A DNA stretch of 64,000 nucleotides from Paenibacillus sp. RC67 (GCF_030020805.1 NZ_CP125098.1:2999501-3063500), one strand, 5' to 3'. Shown: positions 1-9,679, counted from the stretch's first letter. A program made the numbers and translations. The notes: a model not told the origin generated them from the letters alone.

Positions 1-339
1 CCACTGAGCCAGATTATTAATGTACTTCCAATGCTGGAGAATTCACAGGATATTACGAATCAGGTGTTTATGTACTTACTGGGAAAAAGCGATGAATCAG
101 CCATATTGGAAATTCGGCGTTTTTATGAGCTTATGCTGGAGATGTCGAAGAAATGGATTCTTGCCGGCCAAGAGCACGGTGTTATTCCACTGGCAGTGGA
201 TGCGGATAAGACAGCTGACTTATTCGTCTTATTATCGTTCGGGTTCCGCATGCGTGGTTTTGTCTCATCCGATGCTAAGTCATTTCAAGCTTCCGATTTT
301 TCTACCTTGATGATGAATTCGCTTCAGCCCAAGAATTAA
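1..339 (+). CDS. TetR-family regulator, C-terminal part only
   Basis: The reading frame is open from the first base of the window to a TAA at 337-339, so about 112 C-terminal residues are present and the DNA-binding N-terminus lies outside. The helical content and pattern fit the ligand-binding domain of TetR-type repressors, but the diagnostic helix-turn-helix is missing, so this is inference. It lies 153 bp upstream of, and points the same way as, an MFS exporter gene, and is a plausible regulator of it. An acyltransferase or other helical protein cannot be excluded. Confidence 0.55.
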   Translation, partial: PLSQIINVLPMLENSQDITNQVFMYLLGKSDESAILEIRRFYELMLEMSKKWILAGQEHGVIPLAVDADKTADLFVLLSFGFRMRGFVSSDAKSFQASDFSTLMMNSLQPKN

Positions 340-396
340 GGTAGAAGCAAGCTAAAGGGAGGGCAGGGAATTTCGCTCTAGGTTTCAAATTAGTGG

Positions 397-437
397 TTGA
401 CTTGCTCGAGAGCCGTGCTATAATCGCTGAATAGCGA
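397..437 (+). promoter_or_regulatory. SigA-type promoter with overlapping palindrome
   Basis: TTGACT (397-402) and a perfect TATAAT (419-424) are 16 bp apart. Immediately downstream TCGCT-GAAT-AGCGA (424-437) is an inverted repeat covering the expected transcription start, a typical repressor position. It would drive the MFS gene at 493; the regulator may be the TetR protein encoded just upstream. Confidence 0.6.
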
Positions 438-492
438 AATAGTGGAGGAGAGCTTAACCCCAATTTAGAAACAGAATGGAGAGAGATGAACC

Positions 493-1713
493 GTGGAGAA
501 GTCTGCTGCAACAGCAGCGCCTGTGAACTTAACTGTATTTCCAATCATTTTTGCAATTAGTATCGTCCACTTATTGAACGACTCTATGCAATCGACAATA
601 TCGGCTTTGTTTCCGATATTGAAGGATACTTTGCAGCTGTCCTATACGCAAATCGGACTAATAGCCTTTGCTATGAACATTACGGCGTCCTTCCTTCAGC
701 CTGTCGTAGGTTTGTACGCAGATATACGTCCGCGTCCTTACATTTTACCCATCGGCGTTTGCTTTACGCTGGTAGGAGTCGTCACTTTGGCCATAGCCCC
801 TAATTTCCTAGTTATTTTGCTCTCCGTTATTGCGATGGGAGTTGGCTCAGCTGTGTTCCACCCGGAATCGTCCCGTGTCGCTTACCTCGCAGCAGGTGGA
901 CAGAGGGGACTGGCACAGTCGATTTTTCAAGTAGGAGGAAATATCGGCAGCTCGCTCGGTCCGATCATGACGGCGCTGATTTTCGTTCCTTTGGGTCAAT
1001 TTGGCGTCATTTGGTTTACTTTTGCTGCTGTCGCAGCTATTGCGATTCAATATTATGTAGCGGGCTGGTACAGCCGACAGAACATACAGCCTAGGCGCTC
1101 TGCCAAAGCCAAGAGTTCTGAGGGTCGCACCAGTTTGTTAACTCAGAAGCAGGTCACAGCCGCTATAGTGATTCTAGTCTTTCTTGTATTTTCCAAGCAT
1201 GTTTACATGTCGAGTATTACTAGCTTCTATTCTTTTTATCTCATTAATGATTATGGTTTGACAGTGGAACGCGCACAAATGTTCTTGTTTGCCTTCCTGG
1301 TAGCATCCGCCGCAGGTACGTTCTTTGGAGGACCGCTGGCAGATCGCTACGGCAGACGAAATATTATTTGGTTGTCCATATTGGGAACCGCGCCATTCTC
1401 TATCTTACTGCCTTATTCCAATTTATTCTGGTCAGGTGTAATGTGCGTATGCGCAGGCTTTGTATTATCGTCCGCCTTCTCCATCATTGTGGTGTACGCT
1501 CAGGAGCTGCTCCCTGGGAAAGTCGGACTTGTGTCCGGGCTGTTCTTTGGTCTTGCTTTCGGACTTGGTGGTCTTGGTTCTGCCGTTCTTGGCTCCATTG
1601 CGGATGCGACAAGCATAGCCTTCATTATGAAGCTGTGCGCTTATTTGCCGCTCTTAGGCATTTTGGCTGTCTTGCTGCCTAAGGATGAGACGGTACGAGG
1701 TCATGCTGTTTAA
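493..1713 (+). CDS. MFS exporter, fosmidomycin-resistance (Fsr) type
   Basis: A 406-residue protein with about 12 hydrophobic segments that belongs to the major facilitator superfamily. It resembles the Fsr group of drug exporters: HFLND-like motif in TM1 (VHLLNDSMQS), the HPESSRVA segment after TM4, and ADRYGRR in the central loop, the usual MFS loop motif. It is expected to export a small drug or metabolite from the cytoplasm by proton antiport; the substrate is not readable. GTG start, with GGAGAGA 7-8 bp upstream. It has a close relative at 21572-22798. It ends at a terminator shared with the convergent TetR gene. Confidence 0.85.
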   Translation: MEKSAATAAPVNLTVFPIIFAISIVHLLNDSMQSTISALFPILKDTLQLSYTQIGLIAFAMNITASFLQPVVGLYADIRPRPYILPIGVCFTLVGVVTLAIAPNFLVILLSVIAMGVGSAVFHPESSRVAYLAAGGQRGLAQSIFQVGGNIGSSLGPIMTALIFVPLGQFGVIWFTFAAVAAIAIQYYVAGWYSRQNIQPRRSAKAKSSEGRTSLLTQKQVTAAIVILVFLVFSKHVYMSSITSFYSFYLINDYGLTVERAQMFLFAFLVASAAGTFFGGPLADRYGRRNIIWLSILGTAPFSILLPYSNLFWSGVMCVCAGFVLSSAFSIIVVYAQELLPGKVGLVSGLFFGLAFGLGGLGSAVLGSIADATSIAFIMKLCAYLPLLGILAVLLPKDETVRGHAV

Positions 1714-1727
1714 TTGGAAAAAATAGG

Positions 1728-1767
1728 AAAGCCGCAGAGCAGGGGAATCCCTGAGCTGCGGCTTTTT
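1728..1767 (+). terminator. Rho-independent terminator, probably bidirectional
   Basis: AAAGCCGCAG and CTGCGGCTTT arms enclose an inner GGG/CCC stem, followed by a T run. A complementary A run on the left makes it usable by the convergent TetR gene as well. Confidence 0.8.
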
Positions 1768-1780
1768 CAATACGGGAGGC

Positions 1781-2668
1781 TTATTTCCCAAGTCTCCAAG
1801 CGAATAATTGCTCCAATTGTACAAGCAATGACGGATTGTCCTTGCTCAAGGTTACTAAGTAATTGTACATTCCCTGAATGATGATTTCATTCGGTTCCTC
1901 TTTCTTCAATTCATTAATCACCGCATGAAGCGATTGAATCAACGTATCCGATGTCCGTGGATCTTCGATCGTCGTTTCAATCCACTGCTTGCACTGTTCA
2001 ACCTTCAGCAGCCATGTGCTTCCCTCACCGCATAGACCGTTTTGCTGAAGCATATCGATCGAGGACAGAATGGGAGCCGTTTTCTTGCGAATAATCCCTG
2101 TAACCAAATCGTCCAGACGTTCGTATAAGAAAGAGGCTAGCTCTTCGTGCTTTATTGAAATATTATAACTCAAGCAGTAAAACAGGTAATCTTTGAGTAA
2201 GCTGTTCAGCATGACTGCACAGTCCAGAGAGTGTCTCTCGATGGGGCTGCCGTACACTTCTTCAATCCGTTTTTGAAACCAGGCCATGAATTGCAGGTTC
2301 GTTTCATAGATCATCTGTTTAATCGTGTCGTTCTGAATGAACGCAGCGCCGTTATTTTGCATCATGGTCAAAAATTCTTTGTTCTCTATAATGATTTTCA
2401 ATTGCTGTAAAATCACTTTACGCAGGATCGTTTCGGGAGAAGAAGTCGTGTCTGAAGCTACTTGCTCCAAGCCTTTAAAGCAAAGCTCGAAAAAATAAGT
2501 GTAAATAGAAATAAGCAGCTCTTCCTTGGAATGAAAGTGCAGATAAAAGGCTCCCTTGGACACGCCCGCCAAGCTGACTATCTCTTGTATGGATGTCGTA
2601 TGGTAGTCTCTTTCCCCAAACAGTTTAATAGCAGACTGGATGATCTGCTGTTTTTTATCTTTCAACAA
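1781..2668 (-). CDS. TetR/AcrR-family transcriptional regulator
   Basis: A 295-residue protein, longer than the usual 190-220 for the family. Residues 8-55 form the classic TetR helix-turn-helix (TTSIQEIVSLAGVSKGAFYL, then HFHSKEELL). The helical remainder would bind a ligand, and the extra roughly 90 C-terminal residues have no recognised domain. The only start with a ribosome binding site (AGGAAG, 7 bp) is TTG at 2668; the next codon is also TTG. It is transcribed away from the RND efflux operon, and the shared intergenic region carries inverted repeats, so it probably represses itself and perhaps the pump operon. Confidence 0.85.
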   Translation of the reverse strand: MLKDKKQQIIQSAIKLFGERDYHTTSIQEIVSLAGVSKGAFYLHFHSKEELLISIYTYFFELCFKGLEQVASDTTSSPETILRKVILQQLKIIIENKEFLTMMQNNGAAFIQNDTIKQMIYETNLQFMAWFQKRIEEVYGSPIERHSLDCAVMLNSLLKDYLFYCLSYNISIKHEELASFLYERLDDLVTGIIRKKTAPILSSIDMLQQNGLCGEGSTWLLKVEQCKQWIETTIEDPRTSDTLIQSLHAVINELKKEEPNEIIIQGMYNYLVTLSKDNPSLLVQLEQLFAWRLGK

Positions 2669-2699
2669 GGATCACTTCCTGAATGTTCATAGTCTTTCT

Positions 2700-2752
2700 T
2701 AAAGATTGTAAACGCACAGCAATCTTTAGTCAAGATTGTGACCGATTGGTCA
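2700..2752. promoter_or_regulatory. Two inverted repeats, candidate TetR operators
   Basis: TAAAGATTG (2700-2708) and CAATCTTTA (2720-2728) form a perfect 9-bp inverted repeat; TGACC-GATT-GGTCA (2739-2752) is a second one. They lie between the divergent TetR gene and the efflux operon promoter. TGAC-rich palindromes of this kind are typical TetR-family operators; the assignment is inferred. Confidence 0.5.
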
Positions 2753-2790
2753 TTTTTTATTTTAGCCACATTACTTGCGGGAAAAAAGTG

Positions 2791-2867
2791 TTGTAAATAT
2801 TGGCTTTTTTGTATATAGTACTTTATGGATGACCAGTCAGTATTGTGCGTTAACGTAGTTGTTAACG
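2791..2867 (+). promoter_or_regulatory. Promoter and palindrome of the RND efflux operon
   Basis: TTGTAA (2791-2796) and TATAGT (2814-2819), 17 bp apart, form a plausible SigA promoter. Downstream, CGTTAAC (2848-2854) and GTTAACG (2861-2867) form a perfect 7-bp inverted repeat with a 6-bp spacer, placed where a repressor would block elongation. The GbsR/MarR-like protein encoded next is the natural candidate. Confidence 0.5.
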
Positions 2868-2920
2868 ATGTTATGCTTACAACATGGGTCTTAAAGAGAG
2901 AAAACGAAGAGGAGATGACT

Positions 2921-3439
2921 ATGCAGCATGCCCCGCGAAGCTTCCTAGAATTAAAACAATTCGTCAGTAATCAGATGTCTCTGCAGCTTGAATGCGAGGG
3001 GCACAGTCCATTAGTTGGTAGGATTCTAGCCTTACTGTTATTCGCTACAGAGCCGATAAGCCTTCAGGAAATTGCTGAACAGCTTAAAGTGACAAGAGCA
3101 GCGGTCAGCGTACATATCCGTTCTATGGAACGAATTGGGCTATGCCATAAAGTTGCAACGAGCAATGACCGCAAAAATTATTATTACATATCCGATGATA
3201 TCGATCTGTCCTCGATCCGCTCATTTAAAGAGAGAATGATAATCACTCAACAGATGGTAGCAACGGCACTTAGTTCTTACGATGTCATTAAGGACGTAGA
3301 ACCCAATGAACAAGAGACCTATGCACTGTTAAAGGAAAGGTTTACTGCGTTCTCGGCTCTGAGCGATTTAATTATGTCTCAGTTGGATGAATTGGAAGGG
3401 AAATGGAAGTCTATTAAACAGCAGTTGGTAAATAAGTAG
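2921..3439 (+). CDS. GbsR/MarR-like winged-helix regulator
   Basis: 172 residues from the ATG at 2921, chosen because AGAGGAG lies 6 bp before it; an in-frame ATG at 2825 has no ribosome binding site. Residues about 30-75 form a winged helix (EPISLQEIAEQLKVTRAAVS, then VHIRSMERIGLCHKV), followed by a helical dimerisation region, as in GbsR-type MarR relatives. It is the first gene of the operon with the RND pump, 44 bp upstream of it, so it most likely controls that operon and may respond to a pump substrate. Confidence 0.8.
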   Translation: MQHAPRSFLELKQFVSNQMSLQLECEGHSPLVGRILALLLFATEPISLQEIAEQLKVTRAAVSVHIRSMERIGLCHKVATSNDRKNYYYISDDIDLSSIRSFKERMIITQQMVATALSSYDVIKDVEPNEQETYALLKERFTAFSALSDLIMSQLDELEGKWKSIKQQLVNK

Positions 3440-3483
3440 AGAAAGATAAGAGACGTCAGCAGTAGGAATGGAGGAGTAGAGAG

Positions 3484-6400
3484 ATGAACAAGTTAACCAA
3501 TTTTTCCTTGAAAAACGCTGCGGCCATCATCATGATCAGCATACTCTTGTTCATTGCGGGTGGATTTTCAGCGAGTCAGCTTAAGCAGGAAAGCATGCCG
3601 GATATTTCTTTGCCGGTCGTGTTTGTCAGCTCGGTTTATCCGGCACCGCCCAAAGATGTAATGGAGGATGTCACCAAAAAGCTAGAGAAGCGGATAGTCG
3701 GTATCGAGGGTTTGAAGAAAGTAACTTCAACCTCGAATGACGGATTTTCTGCCATTACGGTAGAGCTGGTTAACGGCCGCAAGCCGGATGATGCCAAGAG
3801 AGATATTGAGAGCGCCATTGCGGATGTGAAGCTTCCAGCTACCGCATCCAAGCCGAAAGTATCCAAGTTCGGCAGCAGTGATTTTCCTGTATTTTTCGGA
3901 GCGGTCAATGGCGATAACGGCATGAACCAAGAGGAGTTAAACCGGATTTACAAAGATACAATTGAGCCTACACTAAGTGCAATGAAAGGTATCGACCATG
4001 TTGACTCGGTAGGGCAGCAGGAAGCGACCTTGAAGCTGAAGCTCGATATTAATGCGTTAAGCAATTACGGCATGACGCCTTCGCAAGTGCAGCAGAGCAT
4101 ACAAGCTGCATTGCTGACAAGTCCGGCAGGAACGGCTGATTTTAACGGCAATGAGCAGATGGTTCGTATTCAAAGCGATTTGAACACCATCTACAATCTG
4201 GAAAATATGAAGCTGACTACGTCATCCGGACAAACGGTTCTACTAAAACAAATCTCCAAAGTAGAAGCGATATCGGATTCGGAATATATCGATAGATTAA
4301 ACGGCAGCCCAGCCATTGGGCTTACACTGTATAAAAGTAAGGACGCCAATACAGTTGAATTTTCCAACGATGTGAAGAAACTGATTGCTGGTTGGGAGAA
4401 GGAATTTCCGAACATCCATTTCACCACCGTATATAATTCCGCGAACGATGTAGAGAAATCCATTCATGGGATGCTGAAGGAAGGGATATCGGGGGCGATT
4501 CTAGCTTCTGTCATGATTTTGCTGTTCTTAAGAAACGTTCGGATGACATTGATCGTTTTAGTCTCGATACCTCTATCGATCCTTACAACGCTTTCCATTA
4601 TGGCCCCACTTGGCATAACGCTGAACATTATGACTTTGGGTGGTCTTACGATTGCCGTCGGGCGTGTCGTGGATGATAGTATCGTTGTTATTGAGAACAT
4701 TTTCAGTGAACTTCAGAAGGCTAATGAGCGTAATGAATCGGTTATTAAAATGGCAACCGCAAGAGTTTCCTCAGCGATTACTTCTTCGACGATAACAACG
4801 GCAGGCGTATTTTTACCGATTTCGTTTGTCGGCGGTATTTTGGGCGATATCTTCCGTCCGTTCGCAATTACCTTGGTCGTAGCGCTGATGACTTCACTTA
4901 TTGTTGCACTAACAGTCATACCGATGTTGGCTAAGCTGATGGTGCTGAATAGTAATAACATCAAGCATCATGATGAAGAGAAGCTGGGTAAATTCTCAAG
5001 CAAATATAAGAAGTTTCTCGAATGGTCCCTTGACAATCCCAAGAAGACGATTCTGGTTGCCTTCCTTGTGTTCGTAGTGTCTCTTGGTGGAACGGTACCG
5101 TTCTTGCCGGCGGCATTCATGCCTGACAGCGCGACGGATAAGCAAGTATCGTTTACGTTGAAACTGCCTCGTGAAACATCTATCGAGTCCATGGATCTCA
5201 AAGTGAAAGAAATCGAGACCATGTTGAAGGAAGAGAAGGACCCAATTGGAGAACCTGCTTTCGAATACTTTGAATCGATGGTCGGTTACGATCAGAACAA
5301 TACAAGCGGTGAGAGAGTTTCGTATAAAGCAATGATTATCGGATCGATGTCCAAAGCTTCGGATGCCAAGAAAATGTCCAAAGAATATGCGGATAAGATT
5401 TTAACCATGGTTCCGAAAGGATCTGAAGTGGAAGGCAATCTAATGACTGCTTCTATGTCGGGATCCGGTGACGATTTCGCTTACCTGCTTAAAGGGGATG
5501 ACTTAACTCAATTAATGACTGGCGCCGAGCTGGTCAAAGAAAAAATGAAAGATTTCCCTGAGCTTCAAGAGGTCAAAGATAACCTGAGCGAGAAAAAAAT
5601 GCAGGTGGAAGTAACCGTCGATCAGAACAAAGCAAGAACGTACGGTTTGTCCTCGGCTCAAATTCTGGAGAGTGTAAGGGTTTGGTTAGGTAAAGTGGAC
5701 ATCGGCGAATTGAAATTTGATAATGTGACTTTCAAAACGCAGATGATGATCCAGGACGATTTTAAAAACTCGGTTGACAAGATCGGACTGTTCCAGATTA
5801 CGACACCAACAGGTGTTGTAGTGAACTTGAACGAAATCGCCAAAATTAAGCAAGTTGAAGCTCCAGCAGCCATTTCTCGTGAAATGCAGGAGCAATACGT
5901 GAAGATTACGGCTAAGATCGACAGTAAAGACAAAGGCGGTATCAGTACCAAAGTAGCTGAAGAGCTTAAGAAAGTCGAGCTGCCGAATGGGGTTAGAGCC
6001 CAAGCGCAAGGCGTAAGCGATGATATTCAAGAAAGCTTCGGGCAAATGGCTGTAGCTATGGTTGCGGCAATACTTATTGTGTACCTTGTTATGGTTATTG
6101 CCTTCGGTAATGCGAGCGCGCCGTTCGTTATTTTATTCTCCTTGCCTCTGGCGGCAATCGGAGGGTTCCTGGGCTTGTTGATAGCCGGAGAATCGATTAA
6201 TATTACTTCTTTGATCGGATTCCTTATGCTCATCGGTGTCGTTGTTACGAATGCGATCGTGTTAATCGACCGTGTGCAGCAGCTTCGCGAGGAGGGCGTT
6301 CCTGTCCGTGAAGCATTAGTTAAAGCGGGTCTGACTCGACTGCGTCCTATCATTATGACGGCGGGTGCAACGGTCATTTCTTTGCTGCCTCTCGGAATCG

Positions 6401-6600
6401 GATTGTCGGAAGGATCGCTGATATCCAAAGGCTTGGCCGTAGTAGTTATCGGTGGTTTGACTACATCCACCGTTCTGACGTTGGTCGTCGTTCCGGTAGT
6501 TTATGAAGTTATTGATGCGATGAAGGTTCGCGTAAGTCGACTGTTTAAGAAGAAGAGCAAAATGAATACTAATTCCAAGGCTGCGAACATAACCCATTAA
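3484..6600 (+). CDS. RND-family efflux pump, SwrC/YerP-like
   Basis: 1038 residues, normal for the inner-membrane RND pumps (AcrB/SwrC type). The fold is visible: TM1 (residues 10-30), a large extracytoplasmic domain, TM2-6 at about 335-500, a second large domain and TM8-12 at about 855-1020. TM4 holds the proton-relay pair in GRVVDDSIVVIEN. In Gram-positive bacteria such pumps export amphipathic compounds such as surfactin and other membrane-active molecules; the substrate here is unknown. It is followed after 53 bp by its membrane-fusion adaptor, and there is no outer-membrane channel, as expected for a monoderm. Confidence 0.92.
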   Translation: MNKLTNFSLKNAAAIIMISILLFIAGGFSASQLKQESMPDISLPVVFVSSVYPAPPKDVMEDVTKKLEKRIVGIEGLKKVTSTSNDGFSAITVELVNGRKPDDAKRDIESAIADVKLPATASKPKVSKFGSSDFPVFFGAVNGDNGMNQEELNRIYKDTIEPTLSAMKGIDHVDSVGQQEATLKLKLDINALSNYGMTPSQVQQSIQAALLTSPAGTADFNGNEQMVRIQSDLNTIYNLENMKLTTSSGQTVLLKQISKVEAISDSEYIDRLNGSPAIGLTLYKSKDANTVEFSNDVKKLIAGWEKEFPNIHFTTVYNSANDVEKSIHGMLKEGISGAILASVMILLFLRNVRMTLIVLVSIPLSILTTLSIMAPLGITLNIMTLGGLTIAVGRVVDDSIVVIENIFSELQKANERNESVIKMATARVSSAITSSTITTAGVFLPISFVGGILGDIFRPFAITLVVALMTSLIVALTVIPMLAKLMVLNSNNIKHHDEEKLGKFSSKYKKFLEWSLDNPKKTILVAFLVFVVSLGGTVPFLPAAFMPDSATDKQVSFTLKLPRETSIESMDLKVKEIETMLKEEKDPIGEPAFEYFESMVGYDQNNTSGERVSYKAMIIGSMSKASDAKKMSKEYADKILTMVPKGSEVEGNLMTASMSGSGDDFAYLLKGDDLTQLMTGAELVKEKMKDFPELQEVKDNLSEKKMQVEVTVDQNKARTYGLSSAQILESVRVWLGKVDIGELKFDNVTFKTQMMIQDDFKNSVDKIGLFQITTPTGVVVNLNEIAKIKQVEAPAAISREMQEQYVKITAKIDSKDKGGISTKVAEELKKVELPNGVRAQAQGVSDDIQESFGQMAVAMVAAILIVYLVMVIAFGNASAPFVILFSLPLAAIGGFLGLLIAGESINITSLIGFLMLIGVVVTNAIVLIDRVQQLREEGVPVREALVKAGLTRLRPIIMTAGATVISLLPLGIGLSEGSLISKGLAVVVIGGLTTSTVLTLVVVPVVYEVIDAMKVRVSRLFKKKSKMNTNSKAANITH

Positions 6601-6653
6601 TCCGATAAAAGCTGGACTCAATTAGATCGACAGGGGAAAAGGAGAATCGTTCC

Positions 6654-7901
6654 ATGAAACTGACAAAGGCAAACTCAGTCAATAAAAACTTGAGCATCGT
6701 AGGAGCTCTCGTTATTAGTACGGCACTTTTCAGCGGCTGCACAGCCAAACCGGAAGCTGCTCCTGCAAGCACAGAAGCGCAGATCAAGACGGTAAAAGTG
6801 GAAAAGGTACAAAAGCAAAAAATCGGAGATCCATTAGAGCAGGTAGCGGACGTTGTATCCTCACTGCAGATGGATGTGATCACGAAAACCGGCGGCGATG
6901 TGCTGGAGATGCTGAAAAAGCGTGGGGATTCCGTGGAAAAAGGAGAAGTGCTTTTTCGGCTTGATCCAACGGATGTGAATATCAGTAAGGAAAAGGCGCA
7001 AATCGCGTTATCCGGAACACAGCAGCAGCTCACTAAAGCAAAGCAGGATCTGGAAGATTCCAAGCTGGAGCTAAAAAATGGCATAACCAAACAAGACACG
7101 GCATTGAAGGATGCTGAGAAAAATTACAGCAAGATGCGCAATGATTACGATCAAGGTCTAGTAACCAAATTTCAGCTAGAGCAAACAGAGAGTCAGCTGA
7201 ATAACCAGCGGCTTGATCTGGAGAATAGCCGCAACAAGCTGAAAACCTTAGAGAACACGAACTCTTTAGCCCAGCTGGATCAAGCCCTACAAACGGCGGA
7301 TGTTTCTATCCGAGAAGCTGACCGTACGTTGCAGCATATGGAGGTTACAGCTCCTGCCAGCGGTGTTATAACAGACTGGCCAATTGAAATCGGAATGACG
7401 CTGCCGGCAGGCTTCAAAGCAGCCCAACTTCAGCAGCTCGATCCGATCAAGGTGAAAGCGGAACTGACGGAAAGCTCCGCCAATTTGATCCGTGGCAAGC
7501 AGGAGTTGACGCTCTATGTACCGGGGACTACGGATAAAATCTCGGCTAAAGTTGCCTACCTCGCGGATGTTATGAGTGCACAGTCCAAATCGTATTCGTT
7601 GGAGCTGGAAGTGCCTAACGCTGACCGTAAGCTCAAGCCTGGCATGAAAGCGCAAGTGCTTCTGACAGAAAGTCAGGATCAGGTTGTCGTAGCTATTCCT
7701 ACATTAAGTGTCGTTCGCGAAGGTGGAGATACATTCGTCTTCGTGCTTACCGGGGATCAAGCCGAGAAGCGGAAGGTAGAAATGGGCCGACTGAACGAAA
7801 CGTATCAAGAGGTACTCTCCGGGCTGAAGGAAGGCGAACAGCTTATTACTTCCGGTCAGCATCAGTTGAAGGACAAAGAAAAGGTTCAGTTGGCCAAATA
7901 A
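6654..7901 (+). CDS. RND efflux adaptor (membrane fusion) lipoprotein
   Basis: 415 residues. A lipoprotein signal peptide ends in the lipobox LFSGC (Cys about 29), so it is anchored outside the membrane. There follow a biotinyl-lipoyl-like half (KTGGDVLEMLKKRGDSVEKG), a long alpha-helical hairpin rich in Q, L and K (about residues 115-220), the second lipoyl half (APASGVITDWPIEIG), a beta-barrel, and a C-terminal membrane-proximal domain. This is the HlyD/AcrA-type order. It works with the RND pump encoded directly upstream. Confidence 0.88.
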   Translation: MKLTKANSVNKNLSIVGALVISTALFSGCTAKPEAAPASTEAQIKTVKVEKVQKQKIGDPLEQVADVVSSLQMDVITKTGGDVLEMLKKRGDSVEKGEVLFRLDPTDVNISKEKAQIALSGTQQQLTKAKQDLEDSKLELKNGITKQDTALKDAEKNYSKMRNDYDQGLVTKFQLEQTESQLNNQRLDLENSRNKLKTLENTNSLAQLDQALQTADVSIREADRTLQHMEVTAPASGVITDWPIEIGMTLPAGFKAAQLQQLDPIKVKAELTESSANLIRGKQELTLYVPGTTDKISAKVAYLADVMSAQSKSYSLELEVPNADRKLKPGMKAQVLLTESQDQVVVAIPTLSVVREGGDTFVFVLTGDQAEKRKVEMGRLNETYQEVLSGLKEGEQLITSGQHQLKDKEKVQLAK

Positions 7902-7928
7902 TAGAGGTACCAAGAGGAGGAGAAGCAA

Positions 7929-9662
7929 TTGAACAACAAGTTGAAGAAAACCGCAGCCGTCATGATTATTTCAGCATCGCTTATGAGTACGGGATATTCG
8001 GCTTTTGCAGAAGAGACGACTCCGACAGCCGTTCAAAATCAAGCAGCAATCGTATATCCTTTAACTGATAAGCTTGAAGTTGAAGTGAAAAGTATATTGA
8101 ACGAGCACGTTTCGGAAGGAACTCGCATCGGCGTTGTGGTTCGCATGAAAAATAACTTTACAGACTTTACAAGAGTGCCGGATTATGAGCTGCGTGTCAA
8201 AACAAGCGAAGGCATTGAATATACATTACAACCGAGCGCATCCAATGCTAAAACTATCCAGTCTAAGGCAAACACGGAATTAAGCTATATGGCCGTGATT
8301 GATCGTACAGATGATGTTTCGTTAGCTGAAGTGAATTGGACTGACGTAGATTATTACGTATATCCTAAGAAACAAACACTGGTATTGGCTGTTCCGATTA
8401 CGGTACAGCCTTGGCAGGGAAGTGATATGCAGATCACGGATTCCGCAGCCGTCAAGAAATGGTCTGACTCTTTCAAAATACCGTCCTTGATTTCGCCAAT
8501 TCAGTATACACCGGTTAATGTTAATAAGCAGACCACAGATAAGGGTACAGTCTATGTGGTACAGCTATTAGCTTTCAACCCGACTGACAAACGTGAGACG
8601 GTACCGAATTTTAGTATTGATGGTAAAACGGGTGCGAAAGTGTTCTCCGGTAAACGAGTTGAAGAAGGCTCGCTTGTATTGGATGGCAAAGAAGAGAAAT
8701 ATGTACACTTTGTCATTCCTACCGATCAGGATACCGTGCTGTCCAGCTTGAACCTGTTGACCAACGAGAGCTTTACTCAAGCTCCAGCAGCTGCAGGCGC
8801 AGCACCTTCTCAGGTTCAATATAATGTGGGTCGTCTCAATATTTTGCTACCAACACAAACCTTAGGTAACCAATATGAGGCCTATGCTTTGGGCAACACG
8901 ATGAAATTCGATTCACGCAGTGAGCTGATTCACCCGGATATCCAAGTTTCGGTGGTGGAGTTCCATATGTATGATGACGAAGAAGAAGGCAATAAAAAAG
9001 TGACCGCTAAATTCAAGCTGTACAATAAGAGCGATCGTCCGATTTCCGTACCTGCATTTGATACGAATCTCATCAGCTCGGAAGGCTACGAATATAGCGG
9101 CAAGCGTCAAACCATTACAGAATCGCCGATCCTACCGAATGCTGGAATCACGGTCAATTATTCGTACTCGCTGCCGGTATCGGAGTCAGGTCAAGGCATG
9201 GCCTTGAAGGTGGAGGACGCTAAAACGGCGGCTCCGTACAAAACAACCATCGGTACGTACAGCTTAGCGCTGCAAACCGAAAAAGATAATGAAACGAAAT
9301 TTGACGTCTATCCGTTCAAATTCGATATTTCACATTGGGATGTTTCATTCCAGTTCAATGCACAAACATTTGAGTATACTTACAAAGGGAAATTCCTAAT
9401 GGATATCGAACGGGAACCTAATGTACAAGTTGATTCCAATTTCTCCAAATTGCAGTTTGAGCTTTATGATGCAGCAGGACGATTGGTTGGAACCAGCCTT
9501 AATTCGTTTATCGGTCCTAGCCGTTTAGTAACCGGTGAGAACAACATTGCGTTCAAAGGTACTTCTCAGCAATTTGATTCACCATTGACACTGAAAGTGT
9601 TTGAAGTATACACTACAGCGACTGGAGACGCGAAGCGTCTGGTTACTGAATTGACTCAATAA
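7929..9662 (+). CDS. Exported protein of unknown function, RND operon
   Basis: 577 residues beginning at TTG 7929, which has AGAGGAGGAG 8 bp upstream; no ATG fits. A Sec signal peptide ends near TGYSAFAEE. No known domain is recognised. The body is beta-rich with repeated stretches of the type YELRVKTSEGIEYTLQPSAS and FKLYNKSDRPISVPAFDTNL, suggesting several tandem immunoglobulin-like or DUF4352-like modules. It begins 27 bp after the adaptor gene and ends the operon at a strong terminator, so it probably supports the efflux system at the cell surface; this role is inferred from position only. Confidence 0.75.
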   Translation: MNNKLKKTAAVMIISASLMSTGYSAFAEETTPTAVQNQAAIVYPLTDKLEVEVKSILNEHVSEGTRIGVVVRMKNNFTDFTRVPDYELRVKTSEGIEYTLQPSASNAKTIQSKANTELSYMAVIDRTDDVSLAEVNWTDVDYYVYPKKQTLVLAVPITVQPWQGSDMQITDSAAVKKWSDSFKIPSLISPIQYTPVNVNKQTTDKGTVYVVQLLAFNPTDKRETVPNFSIDGKTGAKVFSGKRVEEGSLVLDGKEEKYVHFVIPTDQDTVLSSLNLLTNESFTQAPAAAGAAPSQVQYNVGRLNILLPTQTLGNQYEAYALGNTMKFDSRSELIHPDIQVSVVEFHMYDDEEEGNKKVTAKFKLYNKSDRPISVPAFDTNLISSEGYEYSGKRQTITESPILPNAGITVNYSYSLPVSESGQGMALKVEDAKTAAPYKTTIGTYSLALQTEKDNETKFDVYPFKFDISHWDVSFQFNAQTFEYTYKGKFLMDIEREPNVQVDSNFSKLQFELYDAAGRLVGTSLNSFIGPSRLVTGENNIAFKGTSQQFDSPLTLKVFEVYTTATGDAKRLVTELTQ

Positions 9663-9679
9663 GCTGTTAGAGTAAACAA

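Noticed and set aside
2825..2920. Longer N-terminus for the GbsR-like protein
   Set aside because: The extra residues would be translated over the promoter and palindrome, and there is no ribosome binding site at 2825.
6027..6470. Reverse-strand frame of 147 codons inside the RND pump gene
   Set aside because: It is a shadow of the coding strand's codon bias; the product resembles no protein.
6569..7099. Reverse-strand open frame of 176 codons across the pump and adaptor genes
   Set aside because: It is antisense to two well-supported genes, has low-complexity Ser/Phe-rich composition and no fitting ribosome binding site.
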